From: Sphingopyxis terrae subsp. terrae NBRC 15098 | Lineage (GTDB): Bacteria > Pseudomonadota > Alphaproteobacteria > Sphingomonadales > Sphingomonadaceae | DNA: 64,000 nucleotides | Assembly: GCF_001610975.1 (NCBI RefSeq) | Contig: NZ_CP013342.1 | Location: 1,364,001 to 1,428,000 of the forward strand | Direction: 5' to 3' | Part shown: piece by piece, positions 31,025 through 39,968 of the stretch | How the letters are laid out: each line of letters opens with the position of its first letter | How positions within the stretch are numbered: position 1 is the first letter of the stretch | Translations under genes and position numbers: made by a program | The notes under the pieces: generated by a model | The model's input: only the letters and a program-made list of their open reading frames with translations | The model's database searches: none | What the model was told of the DNA's origin: nothing

Positions 31025-31039
31025 GTTGCATTTCGCAAC
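31025..31039. promoter_or_regulatory. Dyad GTTGC-N5-GCAAC between hxlR-type gene and secreted-protein gene
   Basis: A perfect 5+5 inverted repeat with a 5-nt centre lies in the 123-bp divergent intergenic region. HxlR regulators commonly autoregulate by binding dyads in such a position. Protein binding is an inference. Confidence 0.4.
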
Positions 31040-31094
31040 GGACGCACCAGATCGCGAAGCGCAATCTTCCGGTTGTCAAAAAAAGGAGGCCCCC

Positions 31095-31430
31095 ATGTTC
31101 CATTTCCGGCTTTCCCCCGGCACCCCGATGCTCGCCCTGGCGGGCGCGCTGTCGATCGGCGCCGCGGTGCTCCCCGCTGTTCCTGCCGCCGCCGCTGGCG
31201 GCCCTTTCTATCGCGCCGAACTGGCCGACGCGGCGAAGACCGCGCGCTTCGTCGCCCGCGATGTCGTCTGGGTCTGTGAGGGCACGACCTGCACGGCAGG
31301 CCGCGGCACCAGCCGTCCGCTGATGATGTGCGCCGCACTCGCCAAGAAGGCCGGCCGGGTTACGAGCTTCACCGTCGATGGCAAGCCGCTCGAGGACGCC
31401 GACCTCGCGCGCTGCAACGGCGAAGGCTGA
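31095..31430 (+). CDS. Small secreted protein of the CC_3452 type
   Basis: The 111-residue product has a signal peptide ending near AVPAAAAGG and a mature domain starting PFYRAELADAAKTARFVARD with three Cys (VWVCEGTTCTAG and RPLMMCAAL). This resembles the CC_3452 family, small exported proteins conserved in Caulobacter and sphingomonads with no assigned function. The ATG at 31095 has a perfect AGGAGG six bases upstream; the frame extends upstream without support. A strong terminator follows at 31441. Confidence 0.82.
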   Translation: MFHFRLSPGTPMLALAGALSIGAAVLPAVPAAAAGGPFYRAELADAAKTARFVARDVVWVCEGTTCTAGRGTSRPLMMCAALAKKAGRVTSFTVDGKPLEDADLARCNGEG

Positions 31431-31440
31431 CCCTCCGCCC

Positions 31441-31491
31441 GCAAGAAGGGCCGCGCCGGCTCTCCCCCCTGCACCGCGCGGCCCTTTTCTT
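31441..31491 (+). terminator. Rho-independent terminator after the CC_3452-type gene
   Basis: GGGCCGCGC (31448-31456) pairs with GCGCGGCCC (31476-31484), and flanking GCAAGAA/TTTTCTTGC extends the stem with a small bulge. A TTTTCTT run follows. It separates the secreted-protein gene from the rsh gene. Confidence 0.8.
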
Positions 31492-31573
31492 GCGCTGGCG
31501 AAGCCTCGTGGCTTCGCTGCTCCACCGATACAAATATATTGCAATTGGCCTCGCATGAACGACATTGGATGCG

Positions 31574-33667
31574 ATGCTGAGGCAGTATGAACTTGTCGAG
31601 CGCGTGCGCGCTTATGATCCCGACGTCGACGAGGCGCTGCTGAACCGCGCCTATGTCTTCACCGTACAGAAGCACGGGAGCCAGAAGCGCGCGTCGGGCG
31701 ACCCTTATTTCAGCCATCCGGTCGAGGTCGCGGGCATTCTGACCGACCTGCATCTCGACAGCGAGACGATCGTCACCGCGCTGCTCCACGACACGCTGGA
31801 AGACACGCTGACCACGCCCGAAGAGATCGAGCGGCTGTTCGGCGCCGACGTCGGGCGACTGGTCGATGGCGTCACCAAGCTCAGCAAGATCGAGGCGCAG
31901 ACCGAGAATGAGCGCGCCGCCGAAAATCTGCGCAAATTCCTCCTCGCCATGTCCGACGATATCCGCGTGCTGCTCGTCAAGCTCGCCGACCGGCTGCACA
32001 ATATGCGCACGCTGCATTTCATCAAGAATCCGGACAAAAGGCGCCGCATCGCCAAGGAGACGATGGACATCTATGCCCCGCTCGCCGAGCGGATCGGCAT
32101 GTATGAATATATGCGCGAAATGCAGCTTCTGGCCTTTCGCGAGCTCGAGCCCGAGGCCTATGCGACGATCACCGGCCGGCTCGCCAAACTGACCGCGGGC
32201 GGCAAGGACAAGGTCGCCGGGATCAGCCGCGAGTTCAAGGAACTGCTCGCGAAAAGCGGGATCGAGGCGGACGTGTCGGGGCGCGAAAAGCATCCCTATT
32301 CGATATGGCGCAAGATGCAGGAACGCCACGTCAGCTTCGAACAGGTCACCGACATCATCGCCTTTCGCGTCATCACGCGCAGCGATGCCGACTGCTATGC
32401 CGCGCTTGGCGTCTTTCACCGCAAGTGGAAAATGGTTCCCGGCCGCTTCAAGGATTATATCTCGACCCCCAAGCGCAACGGCTACAAATCGCTGCACACG
32501 ACGATCATGCACAATGAAAATATGCGGATCGAAATCCAGATCCGCAGCGAAGCGATGCACCAGCAGTCCGAATTCGGCTTTGCCGCGCACTGGGCCTACA
32601 AGCAGGGCGGCGGCTCACCCGACGGACAGGCGGGGTGGATTCGCGACCTGCTCGAAATCCTGGACCAGACGCACGATCCCGACGAACTGCTCGAGAATAC
32701 GCGCATTGCGATGTATCAGGACCGCATCTTCGCCTTCACGCCGAAGGGCAGCCTGTTCCAGCTTCCCAAGGGCGCGACGCCGGTTGATTTTGCTTATGCC
32801 GTCCACACCGGGCTCGGCGACCGCACCGTCGGTGCCAAGGTCAACGGCCGGCTCGTGCCGCTGCGCACCCAGCTCGTCAACGGCGATACCGTCGAGATAT
32901 TGTCGTCGGAAAAGCAGACGCCGCAGCCCGCGTGGCTGGGCTTTGCGGTGACGGGCAAGGCGCGCGCCGCGATCCGCCGCCACGTCCGGTCGAAGGAAAA
33001 GGTCGAACTCGCCGCCCTTGGCCGCAAGATGTACGACGAGATCGCCCGCCGCCTGCCCAACAAGGTCGGCGACAAGGCGCGCGCCGCCGCGCGCGAGCGG
33101 CTGAAGCTAGAGGATGACAGCGCGCTCTATGTCGCGATCGCACGGCGGCGATTGTCCGACGACCAGATTCTCGAAGCGCTCGTCCCCGGCATCACCGCCG
33201 AGATGAAATCGAAGCCGGGCAAGCTGCGCCAGGGCGCTGCGGTGTCGATCGAGGGGCTGACCCCCGGCGTCGCCTACAAGCTTGCCGACTGCTGCCACCC
33301 CGTTCCCGGCGACCGCATCGTGGGCCTCGCACGGCCCGGCGAGGGGATCGAGGTTCATGTGATCGATTGCCCCAGCCTGGCCGACGGAATCGACGCCGAC
33401 TGGATCGACCTGAGGTGGCAGGAGGACAGCGAGGGCGGCAATGCCCGGCTGTGCGTCGTAATCCTCAACGAAACCGGCACGCTCGCCGAAATGTCGGGCA
33501 TCCTCGCCGCCAATTCGGCGAATATCACCAATCTGCGGCTGTCGAACCGGGAGGGCGATTTCCACACCTATGACGTCGTCGTCGAGGTGCGCGACGTTCA
33601 GCATGTCATGCGTATCCTGTCCGCCCTTCGCGCATCGGACAGCGTCGTGCAGGCCGAGCGGCTCTAG
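31574..33667 (+). CDS. rsh: Bifunctional (p)ppGpp synthetase/hydrolase (RelA/SpoT, Rsh)
   Basis: The 697-residue cytoplasmic enzyme makes and degrades the stringent alarmone. The hydrolase HD domain is intact (LLHDTLED, His72, Asp73, Glu76, Asp77). The synthetase domain follows (about 230-340, FKDYISTPKRNGYKSLHTT), then TGS (about 385-450, VYAVHTGLGDRTVGAKVNGR region), a conserved ADCCHPVPGD helical or zinc-finger segment and a C-terminal ACT domain (about 620-695). Both activities therefore look functional, as expected for the single Rsh of alphaproteobacteria. ATG 31574 (MLRQYELVERV) is preferred over a TTG three codons upstream. No strong ribosome site is seen. Confidence 0.94.
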   Translation: MLRQYELVERVRAYDPDVDEALLNRAYVFTVQKHGSQKRASGDPYFSHPVEVAGILTDLHLDSETIVTALLHDTLEDTLTTPEEIERLFGADVGRLVDGVTKLSKIEAQTENERAAENLRKFLLAMSDDIRVLLVKLADRLHNMRTLHFIKNPDKRRRIAKETMDIYAPLAERIGMYEYMREMQLLAFRELEPEAYATITGRLAKLTAGGKDKVAGISREFKELLAKSGIEADVSGREKHPYSIWRKMQERHVSFEQVTDIIAFRVITRSDADCYAALGVFHRKWKMVPGRFKDYISTPKRNGYKSLHTTIMHNENMRIEIQIRSEAMHQQSEFGFAAHWAYKQGGGSPDGQAGWIRDLLEILDQTHDPDELLENTRIAMYQDRIFAFTPKGSLFQLPKGATPVDFAYAVHTGLGDRTVGAKVNGRLVPLRTQLVNGDTVEILSSEKQTPQPAWLGFAVTGKARAAIRRHVRSKEKVELAALGRKMYDEIARRLPNKVGDKARAAARERLKLEDDSALYVAIARRRLSDDQILEALVPGITAEMKSKPGKLRQGAAVSIEGLTPGVAYKLADCCHPVPGDRIVGLARPGEGIEVHVIDCPSLADGIDADWIDLRWQEDSEGGNARLCVVILNETGTLAEMSGILAANSANITNLRLSNREGDFHTYDVVVEVRDVQHVMRILSALRASDSVVQAERL

Positions 33668-33674
33668 CGAAACG

Positions 33675-36600
33675 TCAGTTCGGGTATGCCAGGGGCGGTC
33701 GCCATGCCGCCTGATCGACGGTGTCGCTGACCTTGTAGACCAGCCCCTTGCTGTTCAGGAACAGCTTCTCCATTTCGGGCCGGGTGAAGGGGCGCGAACC
33801 GACGCGGCCGAACACCGCCATCTGCCCCCCCGTTTCGTCGACCGCCCGGTCGCGGTCGAGCCCCTTCGACAGCGCGAGCGCCGGCGAAGGAGTTTTGGCC
33901 CAGGCGATCAGTTCGGGCGTCGGCGCGGGCGAGAAGCCATAGAGGCCGGGATTGTCCGGACTGGTAAGCTGAAGCACCTTGATGCCGTTCCGTCCGTCGG
34001 CGACATAGGCGAAGAGCGACGCGTTGGTCGATGCGACGATTACATCCTCGGCATCGTTGAGCGCCCCCCCGAAGGTCATCGCGGGCCAGGCGGCCGGCGC
34101 CATCGGCCGCGTGACGTCGACGATCACCAGACCATCCTGCTTGGCCGCGACATACATGAAGGTGCGCGCGAGATAGATCTTGCGCGCATTGGCGAGCCGC
34201 ACCGTTCCCGCCGGAACCGGTTCCGGCCGGTCCATATGCGTGATGTCGAACAGCTTCACGCCCTCCGCGTCAGTGACCCACAGGTACCGGAACTGCACGG
34301 CACTCGCGCGCGCATCGGTCATCGGCAGCTGCGCCGTCACCTTCGGTTCGAGCGGCGTCGACAGGTCGAGCACGACGAGCCCGGCATCGGTGGTGACATA
34401 GGCATAGTCGCCCGCAAGCGTCACGTGGCGGGCCCCGGCAAGCACATTGTCTGGATTCCACGTCAGCGCGCGGCTCAGCTTGTTATTGCGGAATTCGCCG
34501 TCCGCCATCGTGTCAATGTCGACCAGAATCAGGCCTTCGACGCTGTCGGTGATGACGGCATAGCGGTAGAGCGGGTGCAGTGCCTGTTCGTGATTTTCGG
34601 GGAAATCCTTACGGATATGCTCGTTGCGGGCCATGCTGATCGGCTGGTTCGTGCCGATCGCCATGCAGGTCGCGTTCGTCGTTTTGACATGCGTATCGTG
34701 CCCGAGCGGCGAAAAAGGCGCGCGGGTGATGCGTTCGGAGAAGCCCTTGTTGCCGATCGATGCGACGTCATAGACGCGAAAGCCGCCCCTGCCTTCGGCG
34801 ACATACATATATTCGCCGCGCAGTTGCAGGCAGTTGACCCGGCCGCTCGTCCCCTGGACGATATTCGCGAATTCCTCGAGCGCATGGCTTTCGCCCGACC
34901 CCTTCTTGTCGAAGGTCTTGCCGCGCACCCAATTTTTAAGCTCGCGATGGTTCTGATCGACGTGCAGGCGCCAATAGTCGGGATAGGCATATTTCTGGAG
35001 ATAGCTGCCGATCACCGCCTGCGGCTCGTCCCATTCGGTGACGCGCGTCGCCTGGAAGCCGTCCTCCAGCCCCGACCAGACATTGAGCCCGACGAAATTG
35101 ACGAAATTGGTCCCCATCAGGAGCAGCTGCGACATGATCGCATTATTGTCATCCGCCTGCGACAGATGGCAGTCGCTGCACTGCTTCGTTTCCTGACGCC
35201 GCACCGTATGCGGGAAATGCGGCGCGAAGGCCTGGCTCGAGAAGCCCGCAGCAGAGATCGGCGGCTGCTGGATATAGATGCGTTCGCGGTTGAGGTTCGT
35301 CGAGGACAAGACCAGCGCCGATGTCGACCGGATCGGCGCGATGATCCCGCGCGGATTGCCGTCGGCGTCGGGCTCGCCGGGCTTGGTCAGCATGTGCCGG
35401 CCGAGCTGGAACATTTCGTCGCGCGCGACCTGCGGGTTGTAGGTTGCGAAGTTGCGCGTCTCCTCCCCTTCGAAATGGTGCATGCTGGTCTTCCAGTTCG
35501 CCTCGATCGGCAAATGGCAACCGCCGCAGCTCGTCGTCCACGACAGGTGGCAGGTGAAGCAGGCCATCTTGTCGTCGCCGTGGGCGCGATCTTCCCTTGC
35601 CACGCCCGGCCCCCACGCAAAGCTGCCATCGTCGGCGCCGCTGCGCGACATCAGTTTGGCGCGCGCCGCCTTCGCGTTGAAATGCGGTCCCGGCGTCACC
35701 GCCTGCTTGACGAGGCTGACCTGCCACTGGAGCTTCGGATCGACGATCGACCGCTGGATCAGCCCGGTGATTTCGCCATTGTCGTCATATTGGAATTCGA
35801 ACCGGCGCCGGCCGTCCGAATTGCGGAGCAGCGCAAGATTGGTTCCCTGCGGCCGTGCCGCGACGTTCGAGGTGAGCAGATTGGGATAGGCGTCGGCGGT
35901 GCCGTGACAATCCTTGCACCCGATCTCGACCGCGTTCGCGACCTCGCCCTGGATATAACCATTGCCGTGCGCGTCCTGCGCGAAGTGGCAGTCGGCGCAC
36001 TGCATCCCCTTTTCGGCGTGAATGTCCATCATATGGACCGCCTTGCCGGGATTGATGCCGGGCGGCACGAACTTGCCCTCGATACCGGGCTTGGCGGGAT
36101 CGGCGCTGGCGAGACACAGGTCGCGCTGCGCCGGATCGCTGTAGCTCGCGCAGCTCTTGCGCCATTTTTCGGGGTCCTTGGGATCGACGATATGCGCCTT
36201 GTCGGTGCCATAGGTCGACATATTGCCGTCGGCGTCGAGCAGATTGCCGCTGCGGTCGCGCTTGAAGATGCCGCGGAAGTTCCAGCCATGGCCGTGATAG
36301 TCGGCAAACTGGGTGTCCTTGTTGCTGTCGTTCACGTCATAGACGTCGCGCAGAAACTCGACGTCGGCCCACAGGCCGCGCGGGCTCGCACCTTCGGGAT
36401 TGCGTTCGAGAACCTTGTGGACTTCGGCTGCGGTCGGATAGCGCTGTTGCTTGTATTTCTTCTGATATTCCTCGTCGCTCATCCCCGGTGGGCGCGGCGC
36501 GGTGTTGTCGGGGCCGGGCCATAGCTGCGGCGCGTCCGATTCATAATCCCACATCGTGTAGCCGAGGTAAGAGTTCAGGAAGATATTGGGCTGGTGCATG

Positions 36601-38003
36601 TGGCAATTCATGCACTGCGCCGTCGGGATCGCGCGGGTGAAGGCGTGGGTGATCGGATGCCCCGATTCGCGCCGGTCCTTCGCGGGTACGGCTTGCGGTC
36701 CGGCTTTTGCGGCTTCGGGGTCGATCAGCGCGCCATGGCCACCGGGCGACGGCGCATGTTTCTCCGCATCGCCATGCGCGTCGCCGGCGCCCCCACCATG
36801 TCCGCCGCCATGCCCGTCATCATCGGGTTTCCATTTCTTCCCCGCGATCGTCGGATCGATCGTCGCGCTTTCGCCATCGCGGCCATATTGCGCATAGGTC
36901 AGGCTGTGCCGCGGTTCGCGGTCGTTGGCATAGATGACATGGCAGCCGGCGCACCCCGACTGGCGATAATCGCCCGGCTGGTCGTTGGTTCCCATAAACC
37001 ACATATAGGGGTCGTTGAGGCGCGTCTTGTGGAGATTGAGCACCGCAATCGCGACGCGCAGGCCGGTGCCGGGGCCGCGGTTCGACTGTTTGAGGTCGGG
37101 GCGTCCCGGTTCCTCGAGGCGCTGGATGCTGCCCGTCGGGTTGGGCAGGCCGATTTCGGAAAACTGCGTGTTGATATTGCGCCCGCCGCGTTCAAAGACG
37201 CGAAACACATCGCTAGGCGGCATGACATTCCAGCGCGGCAGCGGATAGAGCCGCGCCAGCGCTCCCCGCTTGGTCTCCGGTGCCGTCAATATCTTGTCGG
37301 ACGGAAAGTCGGGTTTGCAGGCCTGTTTATATTCCTCCGCCGTCAGCTGCGACGAGGGCGAGAGGACGCACGCTGGATCGCCATCCCGCGTATAGGCCTC
37401 TCCGAACAGATATTGCTTATAGGGAACAATGCCGTTGTTATAGGCCGCGCCGCCCCAGAACATCGCCGCCGTGGACATCAGCGACCGTTCGGTCGCCTCG
37501 ATAATCTCGAGGTGGCACGACCCGCACGCCTCGCGCGCGACGCGGTAGTCGCTCGGGTTGACGAAGCGGATATATTCGGGCGCTTCCTTGTTGAGCAGCG
37601 TGTAGCTGCGCTTCGGGTTCGCCGATGTGCCACCCCACGCCCCGGGCAGCGTCGGCTGGGGATGCGCGAGTTTCATCGCCGCCAGATTATAGGGATTGTC
37701 GTAGCCGAGTTCGGGGCGCCCGAACGCCGCGGGCGATTGCGAATCCCCGCCGTGGCAGTCGGTACAGCCCAGCCGCACCGCAGGCGTCGCGTGCATCGAC
37801 GGCCGGTCGGTCTGGGTGTGGCAGCTGTAACAGCCCTTCGACTTTGCCTCGACGTCGGCCTCGCTCTGTTCGCGCGGCGCCGGCGGCGTGAAGCGATAGG
37901 TGACGGCGACCGGCTTTTCGCCTTCCGACGCGCGCGCGCCCTGCATACCGGCGGTCATCGCCATCAATAGGAAGATCAGGAGGGCGAGCAGCCTGCGCAT
38001 CAT
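33675..38003 (-). CDS. Decaheme c-type cytochrome fused to LVIVD-repeat beta-propeller
   Basis: The 1442-residue exported protein has a signal peptide (about 1-26) and ten CXXCH heme sites, at Cys 58, 80, 160, 351, 464, 669, 696, 815, 826 and 942. A Gly/His-rich insertion (about 397-424) lies between hemes four and five. The part from about 1060 to 1400 has no heme and instead shows repeated strands (GLILVDI, GLVVLDLS, GVKLFDI, GLVIVDV) of the LVIVD propeller family. It is the last gene of a four-gene unit and starts 3 nt after the barrel gene. An electron-transfer role is firm from the hemes; extracellular location and the partner are inferred. It is convergent with rsh. Confidence 0.88.
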   Translation of the reverse strand: MMRRLLALLIFLLMAMTAGMQGARASEGEKPVAVTYRFTPPAPREQSEADVEAKSKGCYSCHTQTDRPSMHATPAVRLGCTDCHGGDSQSPAAFGRPELGYDNPYNLAAMKLAHPQPTLPGAWGGTSANPKRSYTLLNKEAPEYIRFVNPSDYRVAREACGSCHLEIIEATERSLMSTAAMFWGGAAYNNGIVPYKQYLFGEAYTRDGDPACVLSPSSQLTAEEYKQACKPDFPSDKILTAPETKRGALARLYPLPRWNVMPPSDVFRVFERGGRNINTQFSEIGLPNPTGSIQRLEEPGRPDLKQSNRGPGTGLRVAIAVLNLHKTRLNDPYMWFMGTNDQPGDYRQSGCAGCHVIYANDREPRHSLTYAQYGRDGESATIDPTIAGKKWKPDDDGHGGGHGGGAGDAHGDAEKHAPSPGGHGALIDPEAAKAGPQAVPAKDRRESGHPITHAFTRAIPTAQCMNCHMHQPNIFLNSYLGYTMWDYESDAPQLWPGPDNTAPRPPGMSDEEYQKKYKQQRYPTAAEVHKVLERNPEGASPRGLWADVEFLRDVYDVNDSNKDTQFADYHGHGWNFRGIFKRDRSGNLLDADGNMSTYGTDKAHIVDPKDPEKWRKSCASYSDPAQRDLCLASADPAKPGIEGKFVPPGINPGKAVHMMDIHAEKGMQCADCHFAQDAHGNGYIQGEVANAVEIGCKDCHGTADAYPNLLTSNVAARPQGTNLALLRNSDGRRRFEFQYDDNGEITGLIQRSIVDPKLQWQVSLVKQAVTPGPHFNAKAARAKLMSRSGADDGSFAWGPGVAREDRAHGDDKMACFTCHLSWTTSCGGCHLPIEANWKTSMHHFEGEETRNFATYNPQVARDEMFQLGRHMLTKPGEPDADGNPRGIIAPIRSTSALVLSSTNLNRERIYIQQPPISAAGFSSQAFAPHFPHTVRRQETKQCSDCHLSQADDNNAIMSQLLLMGTNFVNFVGLNVWSGLEDGFQATRVTEWDEPQAVIGSYLQKYAYPDYWRLHVDQNHRELKNWVRGKTFDKKGSGESHALEEFANIVQGTSGRVNCLQLRGEYMYVAEGRGGFRVYDVASIGNKGFSERITRAPFSPLGHDTHVKTTNATCMAIGTNQPISMARNEHIRKDFPENHEQALHPLYRYAVITDSVEGLILVDIDTMADGEFRNNKLSRALTWNPDNVLAGARHVTLAGDYAYVTTDAGLVVLDLSTPLEPKVTAQLPMTDARASAVQFRYLWVTDAEGVKLFDITHMDRPEPVPAGTVRLANARKIYLARTFMYVAAKQDGLVIVDVTRPMAPAAWPAMTFGGALNDAEDVIVASTNASLFAYVADGRNGIKVLQLTSPDNPGLYGFSPAPTPELIAWAKTPSPALALSKGLDRDRAVDETGGQMAVFGRVGSRPFTRPEMEKLFLNSKGLVYKVSDTVDQAAWRPPLAYPN

Positions 38004-38006
38004 CGT

Positions 38007-39965
38007 CTAGAAACTCACGATCAGATTGGCGAGGACCGAGACATAAGCCCGGTCGCGCTCGCGATTCTCGAACAGATCCTTGAATCCGTCACCGGGCAGC
38101 AGCACCGCGGCGCTGAGGCGGCCGACGATATTCTGTGTCGCCTTGGGCCGCCAGATGCCCGCCACCGACAGATCCCAGCCGATATCCTTGGGGATCGACC
38201 CTTCGCTGCGCAGCACCTGCAAACCCGCGGTATTGTCGAACCACAGATGATTGGCATTCACGCTGACGCGCGTTTCGGGCGACAGGTCGAAATCGGCGCC
38301 GGCGCCGACGAAAACGGTGCCAGGGTTGTTGAAATTCGACTGCCCCTCTTCCTTCGATGAGCGCAGCGAATTGAGGATGCCGTTGCGACCGTTGATCGAA
38401 ATGACGCGCCCGCCGCCCGCAAAGGGAATCGTCTGACGAATCCAGTAGCTGGTGTCGGCGCCGCCGAAGATCGGATTTTCGAAGATCGCGTCGAAGCCGC
38501 CCTCGACATTGTTATAGGGATCGCTGTCGCCGGTGGCGTAAAGGCCCGACAGGCGAAAGCGCATCCAGTCATGATCATAGCTGAGTTCGGCGGCGCCGAA
38601 GCCCGCGCGGATCTTTGCCGGCTTGCTGGTGAAGAAGCTGTTCCGGTCCTCGCCCAGCGCCGCATAGAAGCTGGCGGTCAGATTAATCCGTCCGATGCGC
38701 CCGTCGGCGCTGTAGCCGAGGTAGGTCACGTCATATTCGCGGCCGCGCAGATCGCCGAGCAGCGCCGGGCGCACCGGAAAGCCGTTATGATCGATCTGGA
38801 TGTCGTTCTTTTCGCGGTTGCGATTGTAGGTGACGCTGACCTGGCTCGTCAGTCCGACGAAGGGGAAGTCCTGGCGATAGAGGTTCGCGGTGAAGATGAA
38901 ATCGTCGCGCGGGCTTTGCGTGATGTCGTTGAGCCCGCTGTTGGTGTCCTTTTCGAGCCGCCAGAAGGCCGCGACATTATATTGGAAGCGATTGTTGTCG
39001 CGGTTGCCGAACAGGCGGATGCCGAGTTGGCTGTCATTGAACAGGAAACCGCGAAAATCGCTCTGGAACGGCTGGATGCCGATGCGGATCGAATGGAAGT
39101 CGTAACGGTCGCTGTCGTTGCCCAGATGCTTGTCGACGAACAATTCCTGCACCCCCAGGAAATTGTCGTAACGATGGCTCGGCTGCGACGGGCGCACGTC
39201 GAGCACGCGCCGTTCGGGCACGTCGACATAGTTGAAATTATAGGCCAGCGTAACGCGATATTCGACGTCGGGCGGCTTGAAGGCGGTCGATCCCTTGATG
39301 AGCGCGGCACCCGCGATCAGCGTCTGCGACAGCACGAAGCTGCGGTTCTTGCCGAACACGTCGAGGCTGCCCGGCCGCTCGGTGGTCTGGACGCCGACCG
39401 GAATCGGAAAGGTGCGCGGTTCGAACACCGTGTCCGACACCGCGCTGGCGACGAAAAACCAGTCGTCGCCCCTGATCGGCAGCCACGGCACCTTCGACCG
39501 GTCGATCGGTCGATCGCCCTTCAGCGTATTCTGATGATAGGGGTCGAACCAGCGTTCCTTCACCACGCCAAGCGATTCGATGAGGCGCCAGCGGTCGGGC
39601 ACCGGCAGTTGATCCTCGATCCCCGGAAAGGCCTGCGGCGGCGGCGGGCGCAGCGCCCCGACATTGTCCTGCCGCATCTGGTCGGGCAGGTCGGGCGTGT
39701 AGCCAGGACGGCGGCGCCCTTCGATGATCTGGGTGACCAGATCGTCCTTCAGCACATCCTTCCAGTCGACCGGCGGCGGCGGCGGGATCAGCGCTTCGCC
39801 GTCGGGCGCCGGGATCGCAGCCGGCGCCGCGTCCGGCGCGGCGCCATGGGGCGCGGGCGGTTCGGGCGGCGGCGGGGGTGGCGGCAGCGCCTGACCCGCC
39901 GCGGGCGCGCCCTGCGCCGCAAGCGTCGCGATGATCGGCAGCAGGCTGCTTCCAAGCGCGCTCAT
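38007..39965 (-). CDS. Outer-membrane beta-barrel protein with proline-rich N-terminus
   Basis: The 652-residue product reads as a large barrel. Alternating polar and apolar strands with aromatic girdles occur from about 200 to the end (for example YRVTLAYNFNYVDVP, FRLSGLYATGDSDPYNN), and the chain ends in Phe (VLANLIVSF), the usual outer-membrane insertion signal. The N-terminal region is odd: a weak hydrophobic leader without basic residues, then runs of Pro and Ala (about 25-68). It sits between the HbpS lipoprotein gene and the decaheme gene with 3-nt gaps. In porin-cytochrome conduits the barrel sheaths a periplasmic cytochrome; that role is proposed here by context. No heme motif is present. 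Confidence 0.75.
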   Translation of the reverse strand: MSALGSSLLPIIATLAAQGAPAAGQALPPPPPPPEPPAPHGAAPDAAPAAIPAPDGEALIPPPPPVDWKDVLKDDLVTQIIEGRRRPGYTPDLPDQMRQDNVGALRPPPPQAFPGIEDQLPVPDRWRLIESLGVVKERWFDPYHQNTLKGDRPIDRSKVPWLPIRGDDWFFVASAVSDTVFEPRTFPIPVGVQTTERPGSLDVFGKNRSFVLSQTLIAGAALIKGSTAFKPPDVEYRVTLAYNFNYVDVPERRVLDVRPSQPSHRYDNFLGVQELFVDKHLGNDSDRYDFHSIRIGIQPFQSDFRGFLFNDSQLGIRLFGNRDNNRFQYNVAAFWRLEKDTNSGLNDITQSPRDDFIFTANLYRQDFPFVGLTSQVSVTYNRNREKNDIQIDHNGFPVRPALLGDLRGREYDVTYLGYSADGRIGRINLTASFYAALGEDRNSFFTSKPAKIRAGFGAAELSYDHDWMRFRLSGLYATGDSDPYNNVEGGFDAIFENPIFGGADTSYWIRQTIPFAGGGRVISINGRNGILNSLRSSKEEGQSNFNNPGTVFVGAGADFDLSPETRVSVNANHLWFDNTAGLQVLRSEGSIPKDIGWDLSVAGIWRPKATQNIVGRLSAAVLLPGDGFKDLFENRERDRAYVSVLANLIVSF

Positions 39966-39968
39966 CGC

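Noticed and set aside
33570-36524. 984-codon open frame opposite the decaheme gene
   Set aside because: There is no start context or domain, and it overlaps the end of rsh and most of a gene with ten heme motifs.
39841-39900. Proline codon run in the barrel gene as a frameshift or assembly error
   Set aside because: The reading frame is continuous on both sides and Pro-rich linkers after leaders are common in exported proteins, so it is kept as real sequence.
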